From contig MKRX01000017.1 in assembly GCA_001898035.1 (NCBI GenBank), positions 3,520-54,587 on the forward strand: 51,068 nt of DNA, written 5' to 3'. Shown piece after piece: positions 42,221-49,713 of this stretch. The notes under the pieces were generated by a model. It was given only the letters and a program-made list of their open reading frames with translations, was not told the origin of the DNA and made no database searches. The position numbers and the translations under genes were made by a program. Every line of letters begins with the position of its first letter. Within the stretch, counting starts at the first letter, position 1. Source of the stretch: Armatimonadetes bacterium 55-13. GTDB lineage: Bacteria > Armatimonadota > Fimbriimonadia > Fimbriimonadales > Fimbriimonadaceae.

Positions 42221-43324
42221 ATGGCGATTTCTAAAGCACAGCCTGATTCTTCAGGGAAAGGTGAATTCGCCTTCTGTGCGGCCTTAAGGGAGGCAATCCG
42301 CACCGAGTTCGGTTCGAGCAAAGCCTTTGCCGGACACGTCGGCATCTCCGAAAGCCGCACTTCCCAAATTCTGAGCGGCGCGGAGATCACTACCGCTCCT
42401 ACCCTGGAATATCTGTTATCGGCCTTCCCGAACGTAGCCACGCAGGCCAGGATTCAGGAAGCATGGGTCCGCTCTTATGCTCCCTCGCCCGTGGAGAAGA
42501 CGGAGAGGCATGAGACCTCAGACTTTGCCGAACGGTTCTTGGCTTCAATTCCCGGTCTCATGGCACAGGGAAGGACCAGGCCGGCACTTAGAACTGTCGA
42601 GGAATTGGCTGGGCGAGTCCAGGATCGTGCATTGTGGTTCCGGCTAGCTCAAACCGCCGCCGAACTCGCTCTAGTGCTTGATATGCCGTACAAGGCACGC
42701 AGTTGGGGCGAGAAGCTCCTTTCGGAGGCTAAGCGCACCCAAGATCTTACATGGGTAGCAAAAAGCCTCTACGTCGCCATGACGGTCTCGCGAGCAAGCG
42801 AGTGTTCTAGCCCAACCGAAATGGTGAGACGTTTCGAAGATTTCCAGGGCTTCATTGCGAGTTGGAGCCCGGTCTCCGCTGATAGCCGAACAGTCCGCGC
42901 TGATCTAAAAGGCGCATATATCCGAGACCGGGCTCTAACCGTGCTCGCCCTCCACGGGTGCAAATACGGAGATAAGGTGGCCTTGGAAGATGTCACTTCC
43001 CATCTGGACCAGTTTATTGATCCAGGTATGCACCCGATCGGGCGAGCGATCTTCCTAGAGGTAAGCGGACGGCTTCACCTTGCCCTAGGGAATGTCACCA
43101 CCGCCGAAGACCGATGGGAAGAGTCACAGGTTCTACGAGGACATATGAGCCTTATGCAGGAACTCAAAGCCAATATTCTCTGTGGACAGTTGCTTGTAGC
43201 GAAGGGAAACGCTGAGGGAGCGAAACTTCATCTAGTTGCAAGCCTAGACAAAGCTTACAATCTGGATGATCTGCACCATGCCCGAAGCATCGAAGTGCTT
43301 CTAACGCAGATCGCCAAGGGATAG
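42221..43324 (+). CDS. HTH regulator with TPR-like sensor
   Basis: A 367-residue protein. The N-terminal XRE-like helix-turn-helix is FCAALREAIRTEFGSSKAFAGHVGISESRTSQILSGAEITTAPTLEYLLSAFPN. The rest is helical and repetitive (ERFLASIPGLMAQGRTRPALRTVEELAGRVQDRALWFRLAQTAAELALVLDMPYKARSWGEKLLSEAKR), like TPR-type sensor domains of stress and element regulators. It is divergent from the TraD-like gene with only 23 bases between the starts. GAGG five bases before the ATG is the ribosome site. It probably senses a peptide or signal and controls the mobility genes. Confidence 0.82.
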   Translation: MAISKAQPDSSGKGEFAFCAALREAIRTEFGSSKAFAGHVGISESRTSQILSGAEITTAPTLEYLLSAFPNVATQARIQEAWVRSYAPSPVEKTERHETSDFAERFLASIPGLMAQGRTRPALRTVEELAGRVQDRALWFRLAQTAAELALVLDMPYKARSWGEKLLSEAKRTQDLTWVAKSLYVAMTVSRASECSSPTEMVRRFEDFQGFIASWSPVSADSRTVRADLKGAYIRDRALTVLALHGCKYGDKVALEDVTSHLDQFIDPGMHPIGRAIFLEVSGRLHLALGNVTTAEDRWEESQVLRGHMSLMQELKANILCGQLLVAKGNAEGAKLHLVASLDKAYNLDDLHHARSIEVLLTQIAKG

Positions 43325-43799
43325 CGATTCAATTACCTGGTCTTGAACGTCCTCACTTCAAGAATGGCGCTCTCTACGCCTCTGTAGCAAGTAATTCTGC
43401 CTGATTTATGGGCATTATAAGAATCCGAGAGTCTTCGGAAGCTTTTGTAGGCGCTGGATCGTCCGCAAGGTAGGCATGCTTCACGCAGTTTGTTTTTTGT
43501 AGTGTTGGCGGAGCCTTATTCGAAGTAGAGACACCGAACAGTAAACCTAAGGCTTTCGCATTGAAAGCCAATCACGAAGGTTTTGCTCACTCAGTGTCCG
43601 TGAAAAGGAAAATCGGAGCAGGCGTGTAACCAGCTCCGTGCGACAGGGACCCGAGACCACACCCGTTCCCTTGGAAAGTAGCGGAGTGTACAGCCTGGGT
43701 CCCGTTGACATTAAACCATCTGCGAGCAGGTTTTTGGGGGAGTGTCAAGCGGGAAGCGGTCAGGTTTAAGGACTCTGTCTCCATGCCTATGGAGAAGCC
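43325..43799. other. 475-base gap between HTH-TPR gene and CHAP gene
   Basis: I see no convincing gene. A 65-codon minus-strand frame (43374-43571) lacks family features and a ribosome site. Two 7-base arms, GGGACCC (43646-43652) and GGGTCCC (43697-43703), could close a 44-base loop, which leaves room for an untranslated leader or small RNA. A perfect 7-base hairpin sits over the CHAP ribosome binding site. Confidence 0.4.
43778..43795 (+). promoter_or_regulatory. Hairpin over the ribosome binding site of the CHAP gene
   Basis: TCTCCAT (43778-43784) pairs with ATGGAGA (43789-43795) over GCCT. The GGAG of the second arm (43791-43794) is the ribosome site five bases before the ATG at 43800. 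The pairing would hide it, suggesting translational control. Confidence 0.45.
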
Positions 43800-45041
43800 A
43801 TGCGGACATCCCAAGTCCAGTTCGTCGTTGCGGTGCTACTTGCCCTCGCGTTCCTCCTTCTGCCAGGCACTGCCCTTGCTTACGAATCCGCCCAAAACGA
43901 CCCTTATCGCAACCTGAATCGCTCTTTCTACACAAGTAGCAACCGCTTCTATCCAACGTTTAGAGGCGAATGCACGTGGTACAGCAATGGAAGGGCGCAG
44001 GAGGCCGGGTGGGATCCAGGCTTTTACGGAGATGCCGGCTTATGGTGGGAGCGGGTTCCCAACTACAGTCGCAAAGATCAAACCCCCGCTGTGGGTTCCA
44101 TCATGTGTCTTTCCGGGCACGTAACCTACGTAGTGCAAGTCATTGATGCAAATACCTGGGTAGTTGACGAATACAATCAGTACCCCGCGTATGGTCATCA
44201 GTGGAGCAGGGAGACTGTTAGACGCGTGGCTGGAAGCTCAAACCTAGTCAAGCTGGAACTGGCCAAGACGGCTGTGACTCTTAAGGGGTTCATCCACCCG
44301 CCAGTTCATCCTAACGGTGTCTTTAAGCCTGAAGACTCAAGCAGTGTCTTCCTCATCCAAAATGGAGTGCGTCAGGCTTTTAACTCCTGGGATTCTTTCC
44401 TCGACTACTTCTACGGATCACCCCCGCCAATTACGACCGTCACGAGCGCGCAAATCTACGAGCGCACGAGTTGGCGCCCTCCCGTGCCTCACCTTGTGAT
44501 GCAAAACAGCGACGGTACGATCTGGTGGATTCGTGAGACCGCCGATCCCTACCCGATTGGACGTTGGGTGTGCCGGGCTTTCAACACGGCGGCGGCTTAT
44601 GAAGGGATGGATTTCCTATGGACAGACTGGAGGCATGTGAACTACTTTGTCTCGTGGAAGTACCCACGTCTCAGCGACATTCCATTTGCAGAGCCCGTCG
44701 GAATCATCACCGACGGTCCATTTGTAAACCGCAACGCCGACGGCAGCTACAGTGGTGGTTTTCGTCTAAGGAATCTCTCGATTGCAGGCAATTTCGCTTC
44801 CGCAACCATCCGGGTTGTGAGGAGCGATGGTGCTTGGTACGACTTTCCGTGGTCACCGGGATTCAACCTCGGGAAGAACCAAGAGTATGTGTGGTGGAGT
44901 ACGCGCCGCCTCCCGCCTGGATCTTATCGCATCAAAGTTGTGTATTCGTACTACAGCTTTGGGCGCAACTTTCAGTTCTTCGCTCCCGGTGCCGGCTTAT
45001 ACCCATATCCGGATAGCTTAGGACAGTTCGTCGTGAACTAA
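43800..45041 (+). CDS. Secreted CHAP-domain peptidoglycan hydrolase
   Basis: A 413-residue exported protein. The signal peptide (VQFVVAVLLALAFLLLPGTALAYES) is followed by a CHAP domain: FRGECTWYSNGRAQEAGWDPGFYGDAGLWW with catalytic Cys58, PAVGSIMCLSGHVTYVVQVI with catalytic His107, and the GVFKP-type linker. The C-terminal half (residues about 185-413) has Trp/Tyr-rich strands that may bind the wall or a partner. In conjugative or phage-derived elements, CHAP enzymes open peptidoglycan for transfer or lysis. The gene is alone, with a hairpin at its ribosome site and after its stop. Confidence 0.85.
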   Translation: MRTSQVQFVVAVLLALAFLLLPGTALAYESAQNDPYRNLNRSFYTSSNRFYPTFRGECTWYSNGRAQEAGWDPGFYGDAGLWWERVPNYSRKDQTPAVGSIMCLSGHVTYVVQVIDANTWVVDEYNQYPAYGHQWSRETVRRVAGSSNLVKLELAKTAVTLKGFIHPPVHPNGVFKPEDSSSVFLIQNGVRQAFNSWDSFLDYFYGSPPPITTVTSAQIYERTSWRPPVPHLVMQNSDGTIWWIRETADPYPIGRWVCRAFNTAAAYEGMDFLWTDWRHVNYFVSWKYPRLSDIPFAEPVGIITDGPFVNRNADGSYSGGFRLRNLSIAGNFASATIRVVRSDGAWYDFPWSPGFNLGKNQEYVWWSTRRLPPGSYRIKVVYSYYSFGRNFQFFAPGAGLYPYPDSLGQFVVN

Positions 45042-45058
45042 AGGGACAACTCTGAAAA

Positions 45059-45088
45059 GCTGGGGTGATAGCTGGCTAGCACCCCAGC
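45059..45088 (+). terminator. Terminator-like hairpin after the CHAP gene
   Basis: GCTGGGGT (45059-45066) and ACCCCAGC (45081-45088) form a perfect 8-base stem, with a 14-base loop containing a further short pairing, 18 bases after the CHAP stop. The following CCCGTTTC is a weak U-tract. Confidence 0.55.
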
Positions 45089-45199
45089 CCCGTTTCTCCT
45101 CCGACCTACCGATCTTCATAGCGATCCGCTTCCCGCTTGCTTTGACCTTGTATTAGAAGCTGATTTTGTCTGTTGAAGCTCTGCTTTCTCCAGCCATTC

Positions 45200-45517
45200 C
45201 TATTCTTGGAACCATGGTCCCGGCCGTTCTTTCCTATCTGAGCCCGAGAAGTCCACTGGGTAGGCTGTTCCCGCATAGGTCACAGGTTGGCCATCTTCCT
45301 CAGTAGTGCAGACGACGAACCGATGGCCGTTGCTGGAGTAGTGGTAGGTGTCGTAGAAACCGTGGCGAGCACTGCTGTATGCAGCGCCTATTCGTTCCCC
45401 AAGGGAGCGAAATTCACCCCGCATGTGCTTCCGTATGGCTTCTTCGATCTCCTTCCGGCTCACCAAGTCAGGCAACGGATCGTAGACAATCACGCCGCCC
45501 AAGTCGATATTGTTCAT
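45200..45517 (-). CDS. Small uncharacterised protein of the island
   Basis: A 105-residue protein from ATG 45515-45517 (MNNIDLGGVIVYDPLPDLVSRKEIEEAIRKHMRGEFRSLGERIGAAYSSARHGFYDTYHYSSNGHRFVVCTTEEDG). It has one compact alpha/beta core and a short polar tail. A ribosome-like GGGAGAGGC precedes this start, so I prefer it over a frame opening at 45604. No known family. It is convergent with the CHAP gene and divergent from the JAB operon. Confidence 0.55.
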   Translation of the reverse strand: MNNIDLGGVIVYDPLPDLVSRKEIEEAIRKHMRGEFRSLGERIGAAYSSARHGFYDTYHYSSNGHRFVVCTTEEDGQPVTYAGTAYPVDFSGSDRKERPGPWFQE

Positions 45518-45884
45518 GGCCTCTCCCTGCCGCAAGACGGCGGATGTTTTTATCACCGTGCGAGTAAAGAAGCGCTCGGTCTTCAGAGCCCGCTGGTAAT
45601 TCACGAAAACCTGAAGAACTCCTCGGAATAGCAGCTAAGTTTGCTGTTGCTGTTTGCTGCACCACAAAGGTTGGCCAGCCTTCCCAGATAAGAGCATCAG
45701 AACTGGCTTTTAGCACAAAGAAGCAATATCAGGAAATTGGGCCTAGTAAGCGAACATGCCAGACAGGTGTGCATGTATAATCGTTCCTGTTGATGTCGTA
45801 CGATCTTCGTTCTCTTGGCTTAATAATTCACCACGGAGTGCAGTAACTAAGAGTTCTCATCTTACGATCAGCCCTGGTGATCCG
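45518..45884. other. Intergenic region upstream of the JAB-E2-E1-TIR operon
   Basis: The 367 bases hold no confident gene. TATAAT at 45776-45781, with TG immediately before it, is the best minus-10 candidate for the operon. A matching minus-35 is not clear. The reading frame continues upstream of the JAB start to 45756, but the residues there do not look like protein of the family. Confidence 0.4.
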
Positions 45885-46853
45885 ATGTCTAAGCCTAAAA
45901 TCTGCGTATTTGAATCAGAAGTCCACGCGATTGGCGGTGAGGCCTTGCGCCATCCCCGGTCAGAAACCGGAGGGGACCTCTATGGCCTTTTCACACATGG
46001 CGGGATGCCTGTTGTCTGGCTTGCTTCGGGGCCAGGGCCAAATAGCAGCGGTCACGGTACCGAGTTCAGTCAGGATCCCATGTTTATAACTCACTGGCAG
46101 CGTGTGCTTAATCAGCGGTTCGCAATCCAATACATAGGCTCTTGGCATTCTCACCACGTTCTTGGTCTGAAGCACCCCAGCGGCGGGGATGTTGACTCGG
46201 TGAGGAAATATGCCAAAAAGCATGGCCGATCAAAAACCTTAGAACTCCTGGTGAATTTCGATTCGGAGCGGTCTCCTCTGATCCCGTTTCTGCGAGCTTT
46301 CTTTTACGGCAACGCGGAGACCGGGCACTACGAGCAAGTAGATATTGAGTCGATTCGTGGTGTGAGCCCGTTACGGACATTGCTCGGAAGCGAGGAACAC
46401 GCTTTCTCGGCAGGTTTAGCCATTACCGACACTCGAGCGAGGCTGGTGCCCTCAACGGCAGTGATCCAACCGGAGCGGACTTATGTGCCATCCCCTATAG
46501 AGGGGCAGGTGAAGCATGAAACCATAGAAGCGCTTCTTGTGCAGCTAGGTATTGACGAGATCGAGCTATTAGGTTCGCGGGACGGTCAGCATATGATCCA
46601 GATTCCCATTCGAGGCGGGAGCCTAACGATGGTACTAAGCGTCGATCAAGGTTTGTCCCTGCTGGGTGGCCGCTTTGACTCCGCTGACGGAGCCGCTGGC
46701 GATCTTTTCAAACTGTTTATTGAAGACAGACAGATCGTCCTTCCAATGAAGCTGAACTCTGCAATAGAACTTTCACGACTGGTTTCAGCAGCATCCTCTT
46801 TCATCCAGAGAGTTGCAAACGGTAAGAGCAGGACATGGGGGTGGCGAAGATGA
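45885..46853 (+). CDS. JAB/JAMM-domain metalloprotease (deubiquitinase-like)
   Basis: A 322-residue protein from ATG 45885. The catalytic zinc site is visible: ETGGDLYG with Glu27, and SWHSHHVLGLKHPSGGD with His88, His90, Ser99 and Asp102. This is a JAMM motif with an eight-residue H-to-S spacing. The fold of residues 1-140 is the MPN/JAB domain. Residues about 185-322 form a second domain with beta strands (MIQIPIRGGSLTMVLSVDQ) and a final helix (AIELSRLVSAASSFIQRVA), unassigned. In bacterial ubiquitin-like operons JAB enzymes process or remove the modifier. The end overlaps the E2 start (ATGA). Confidence 0.9.
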   Translation: MSKPKICVFESEVHAIGGEALRHPRSETGGDLYGLFTHGGMPVVWLASGPGPNSSGHGTEFSQDPMFITHWQRVLNQRFAIQYIGSWHSHHVLGLKHPSGGDVDSVRKYAKKHGRSKTLELLVNFDSERSPLIPFLRAFFYGNAETGHYEQVDIESIRGVSPLRTLLGSEEHAFSAGLAITDTRARLVPSTAVIQPERTYVPSPIEGQVKHETIEALLVQLGIDEIELLGSRDGQHMIQIPIRGGSLTMVLSVDQGLSLLGGRFDSADGAAGDLFKLFIEDRQIVLPMKLNSAIELSRLVSAASSFIQRVANGKSRTWGWRR

Positions 46854-47308
46854 GTGCCTGGAGAACTGATCAGAGAATGCGATTAGCTGCCGAGGCTGAA
46901 GTGCTTAAAACGGAACTGCCCCACTTTACGTGGTATGACGAGGCATCGGCTACAAATGCCACCATTCGCGGAGAGCATACAACTACGGCAGGAAACACAT
47001 ATAGGTTGTGCCTCCATGTGACTTCGAATTTCCCGAATTCCCTGCCTGGTTTGTATGTTACATCGCCCTGTCCTTTAGTTGGTTATGGTGGAAAGACAAT
47101 CCAAAGTTACGGCACCTCTCATACGATGCACGTTTGGAAGCCTGATTGGGACAACTATGCGAAGCTGTGTCATTGGAAGGAGGAGTTCTGGTCGCCTTCA
47201 AACACATTGCTTAGTGTTTTGATGAAGGGAATGCTGTGGCTTGAGGCGTTTGAAGTGCATTGCAAAACCGGAAAGTCGATTGACGAGTATTCACTGAATT
47301 TTAGATAG
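46850..47308 (+). CDS. E2-like ubiquitin-conjugating fold protein
   Basis: A 152-residue protein from the ATG of the ATGA overlap with JAB. The probable catalytic cysteine is Cys107 in YAKLCHWKEEFWSPSNTLLSVLMKGMLWLEAFEVHCKTGKSI, and SYGTSHTMHVW precedes it. The following W-S-P-S-x-T-L-x-x-V-L-x-K-x-x-L-W-L-E pattern is characteristic of prokaryotic E2-like proteins. The first half supplies the beta meander (YRLCLHVTSNFPNSLPGLYVTSP). It should accept a modifier from the E1-like protein encoded next. There is no E3-like gene in the window. Confidence 0.87.
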   Translation: MSAWRTDQRMRLAAEAEVLKTELPHFTWYDEASATNATIRGEHTTTAGNTYRLCLHVTSNFPNSLPGLYVTSPCPLVGYGGKTIQSYGTSHTMHVWKPDWDNYAKLCHWKEEFWSPSNTLLSVLMKGMLWLEAFEVHCKTGKSIDEYSLNFR

Positions 47309-47319
47309 GAGAAACAGAT

Positions 47320-47502
47320 ATGAGCGATCAGAATCAGAACGATGTTCAGAAGTGGATGGAGGAAGTGGCTACGCAAGGAGCGACGAAGAACAAGCTTATC
47401 TTCGACAAGAAAACGAAGCGACTCATCTCTGTCCCTGCAACCGATCCTAGAGCCGACGATTGCTTGGAGTTTACTGCTCAAGAGGCAACGCGTTTCGCAT
47501 AG
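47320..47502 (+). CDS. 60-residue protein between E2 and E1 genes
   Basis: MSDQNQNDVQKWMEEVATQGATKNKLIFDKKTKRLISVPATDPRADDCLEFTAQEATRFA. A good ribosome site (TAGGAG) lies upstream of the ATG at 47320. The gene lies 11 bases after E2 and nine bases before the E1 ATG. An acidic helix is followed by two short strands. There is no C-terminal Gly-Gly and the length is below the roughly 75 residues of a ubiquitin fold, so it is not a recognisable modifier. It might be a short, processed or partner protein. Its place in the operon argues that it is needed. Confidence 0.72.
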   Translation: MSDQNQNDVQKWMEEVATQGATKNKLIFDKKTKRLISVPATDPRADDCLEFTAQEATRFA

Positions 47503-47511
47503 TATGGTGTG

Positions 47512-48726
47512 ATGGTCCCACTACTTATTTTATCGTCTGACTTGAAAGAGTGCTCTTCGGAGGGACCATTACGCACATCACTGGTGGCCCAAGATGATGG
47601 CGATGCCTATATTGACCAAAGGCTTATTGCATCGAGTAAGGCTGGATCGGTCGCACGTACGTGCCAGGTGTTGCATGATGGCGATACATCAGCTGACGAG
47701 GACTGTTTTGTGGTGTTAGCCAAGGATTCGAAAACAGCTCATCTTCACATTGATGGATTGCAGCAAGAATGTGAGATCGAGTTTGTTGACTTAAAAGATG
47801 AGTTGCACAGCCGAATAGTAGGTCTTTACGAAACTGAAGTTCTAACAGAGAAGCATGTACTTGTCGTGGGCTTGGGCTCAGGTGGAAGTCCTATAGCCTT
47901 GGAACTTGCTAAAGCCGGCGTTGGAAAGTTCACCCTGATCGACGCTGATCGGCTTGAGGTGCATAACGTTGTCCGACACCACTCTGGCTTATCTGATCTC
48001 GGACGCTTTAAGACCAAAGCGGTCCGTGAGGCCATTCTGGAAAAGAACCCATTTGCAGACGTCAAAACTTTCGAACGGAAATGTGAATGGGAATGGAGCG
48101 ATGAGCTAAGAGCGATTATCGCTAACGTTGACTTGGTTTTTTGCTGCACCGATAACAGACCTAGCCGTCTCTTGCTGAACCAGCTTTGCTTTGAACAGCG
48201 ACGCATATGCATCTACGGTGGAGCCTTCCGCCGAGCCTACGGAGGTCAGGCTTTACGAGTGTATCCGGGCGAGACGATTTGCTACCAATGTTTTATTGAC
48301 CAGATGCCAGATGCGGCGGCAGATCAGGAAATTGCAAACGCCGATCAAGCGGAGGCCATCGCATATGCTGATCGCCCGGTAGCAATCGAACCCGGTTTAT
48401 CAAATGACATTGCACCAATCTCCACAATGTGCGTGAAGCTGGGAATCCTTGAGCTGCTCAAAGGATCTGCGACAAGTTTCCAGAACCTCTACGATGACCT
48501 CACGGCTCCTTGGTATCAGTGGTTGAACCGACGGGAAGTCGGAACGGATTATGAGGAATTGCCTCCCCTTGATACCGATCCAGAGGCCCCTCGGATATTG
48601 GGATGGTATGGAGTGGCGATTGAACGGAACCCTGCTTGTCCGGTTTGCGGCGACTTTATCGGATCACTGGCAGCGTCACACGGTATTTCTGTTGAGAATC
48701 TGGATACCGCGAGGTTTGGACAATGA
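47512..48726 (+). CDS. E1/ThiF-like ubiquitin-activating protein
   Basis: A 404-residue protein. The adenylation domain starts near residue 110, with VLVVGLGSGGSPIALELAKAG (G120, G122, G125), LIDADRLEVHNVVRHHSGLSDLG (D144, D146, R155) and FKTKAVREAI. CYQC (257-260) and CPVC (376-379) form a zinc site. The first 105 residues are an extra domain not assigned. The fold activates a C-terminus with ATP. GTG 47509 and ATG 47512 are adjacent starts; I use ATG. The end overlaps the ThsB-like gene by four bases. Confidence 0.9.
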   Translation: MVPLLILSSDLKECSSEGPLRTSLVAQDDGDAYIDQRLIASSKAGSVARTCQVLHDGDTSADEDCFVVLAKDSKTAHLHIDGLQQECEIEFVDLKDELHSRIVGLYETEVLTEKHVLVVGLGSGGSPIALELAKAGVGKFTLIDADRLEVHNVVRHHSGLSDLGRFKTKAVREAILEKNPFADVKTFERKCEWEWSDELRAIIANVDLVFCCTDNRPSRLLLNQLCFEQRRICIYGGAFRRAYGGQALRVYPGETICYQCFIDQMPDAAADQEIANADQAEAIAYADRPVAIEPGLSNDIAPISTMCVKLGILELLKGSATSFQNLYDDLTAPWYQWLNRREVGTDYEELPPLDTDPEAPRILGWYGVAIERNPACPVCGDFIGSLAASHGISVENLDTARFGQ

Positions 48727-49211
48727 GAAGAGCCTTCTTCAGTTTTCATTATCAGCGAGATATATTTCGGGCAAACCAAGTGCGAAATAGCTGGGTTTGT
48801 CCCCCAGAGAGGGAATATCAGGCATCGTGGGACGGAAGCCTTTGGGAAGAAGCAGTTACGAAGGGTGATGACGCGATTAAGAGCTTGATTGATAGTGGCC
48901 TGGCGAATACATCAGTGACAGTAGTTCTAATTGGCCAGGAAACATACCTGCGCAAGTATGTTCACTATGAGATTGCTCGATCTTTTCAAGATTCTAAGGG
49001 GCTTGTTGGAGTCTACATCCATAATTTGAACTGTCCTGTTGAGGGAACTTGTATTCGCGGTGAGAATCCACTGGATAACTGGGCTGTAACCAAAAACAAT
49101 GTAAGCGTCAAATTGAGTTCAACGTTCAAAACTTACGACTACGTAGAGGATGATGGATACAATAACCTTGGAGCCTGGATTGAAGAGGCCGCTCGGATAG
49201 CTGGACGTTGA
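48723..49211 (+). CDS. ThsB-like (MTH538/DUF1863) TIR-domain protein
   Basis: A 162-residue protein. RRAFFSFHYQRDIFRANQVRNSWV is the typical start of MTH538-type TIR proteins, the ThsB group of Thoeris. VTVVLIGQETYLRKYVHYEIARSFQDSKGLVGVYIHNLNC is the central strand and helix with the conserved glutamate (HYEI). ThsB proteins sense phage and make a cyclic ADP-ribose-like signal. ATGA overlap with the E1 gene makes coupled translation certain. The partner ThsA is not in the window; a membrane protein follows instead. Confidence 0.87.
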   Translation: MRRAFFSFHYQRDIFRANQVRNSWVCPPEREYQASWDGSLWEEAVTKGDDAIKSLIDSGLANTSVTVVLIGQETYLRKYVHYEIARSFQDSKGLVGVYIHNLNCPVEGTCIRGENPLDNWAVTKNNVSVKLSSTFKTYDYVEDDGYNNLGAWIEEAARIAGR

Positions 49212-49212
49212 A

Positions 49213-49710
49213 GTGATGAACGACGTTTCGCCCGAAAAACCACATCTACTCAAGCACCTTGAGTTTGTTCAACTGACCATCATCAGGTTAGCAGCCAATT
49301 CGTTTATTGTGAAAGGTTGGTCTGTAACCCTTGTTGCCGCAATTCTCGCATTTACGGGAAAGGATAGTACACCGGCTGCTGCCTGGTTTGCTTTGCTGCC
49401 TGCGCTAATGTTCTGGGGACTAGATGCATACTATCTACGGATTGAGCGCCTATACAGAAACTTGTACGATAAAGTCAGACAAACCAGAGGGTCGCCAGAC
49501 TCCGAGGTGGATTTTTCTTTGGATGTAAGTTCTTTGTCTAACCAAGAAACTCCCTGGATTGGTGTGGCGTTCAGTAAAACCCTTTTTCCTTTTTACATTA
49601 GTCTTATTGCGGTTATTGTCGTGGTTGCTGTTCTCGGGCAGCAGTTCCAAAGATCAATAGGCGAGTCGCCACAAGCAGCCGTATCAGCTGGCCAGAAAGG
49701 AACGCCATAG
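49213..49710 (+). CDS. Three-span membrane protein, probable effector of the TIR module
   Basis: A 165-residue protein, one base after the ThsB-like stop. LEFVQLTIIRLAANSFIVKGWSVTLVAAILAFTG and AWFALLPALMFWGLDAYYLRIERLYRNLYDKV form two membrane helices with conserved G-W and D-A-Y-Y-L phrases. The third span is FPFYISLIAVIVVVAVLG. Small multi-span proteins next to TIR or nucleotide-signal enzymes are often SLATT-like effectors that damage the membrane. Family assignment is uncertain; position and topology drive the call. Confidence 0.78.
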   Translation: MMNDVSPEKPHLLKHLEFVQLTIIRLAANSFIVKGWSVTLVAAILAFTGKDSTPAAAWFALLPALMFWGLDAYYLRIERLYRNLYDKVRQTRGSPDSEVDFSLDVSSLSNQETPWIGVAFSKTLFPFYISLIAVIVVVAVLGQQFQRSIGESPQAAVSAGQKGTP

Positions 49711-49713
49711 GCA

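Noticed and set aside
43374-43571. A 65-codon minus-strand frame in the gap before the CHAP gene
   Set aside because: No ribosome site, no family character, and alanine/lysine composition as random; kept only as part of the gap note.
45756-45884. N-terminal extension of the JAB gene
   Set aside because: The added residues (CACIIVPVDVVRSSFSWLN) have no JAB character and the region carries the best promoter candidate.
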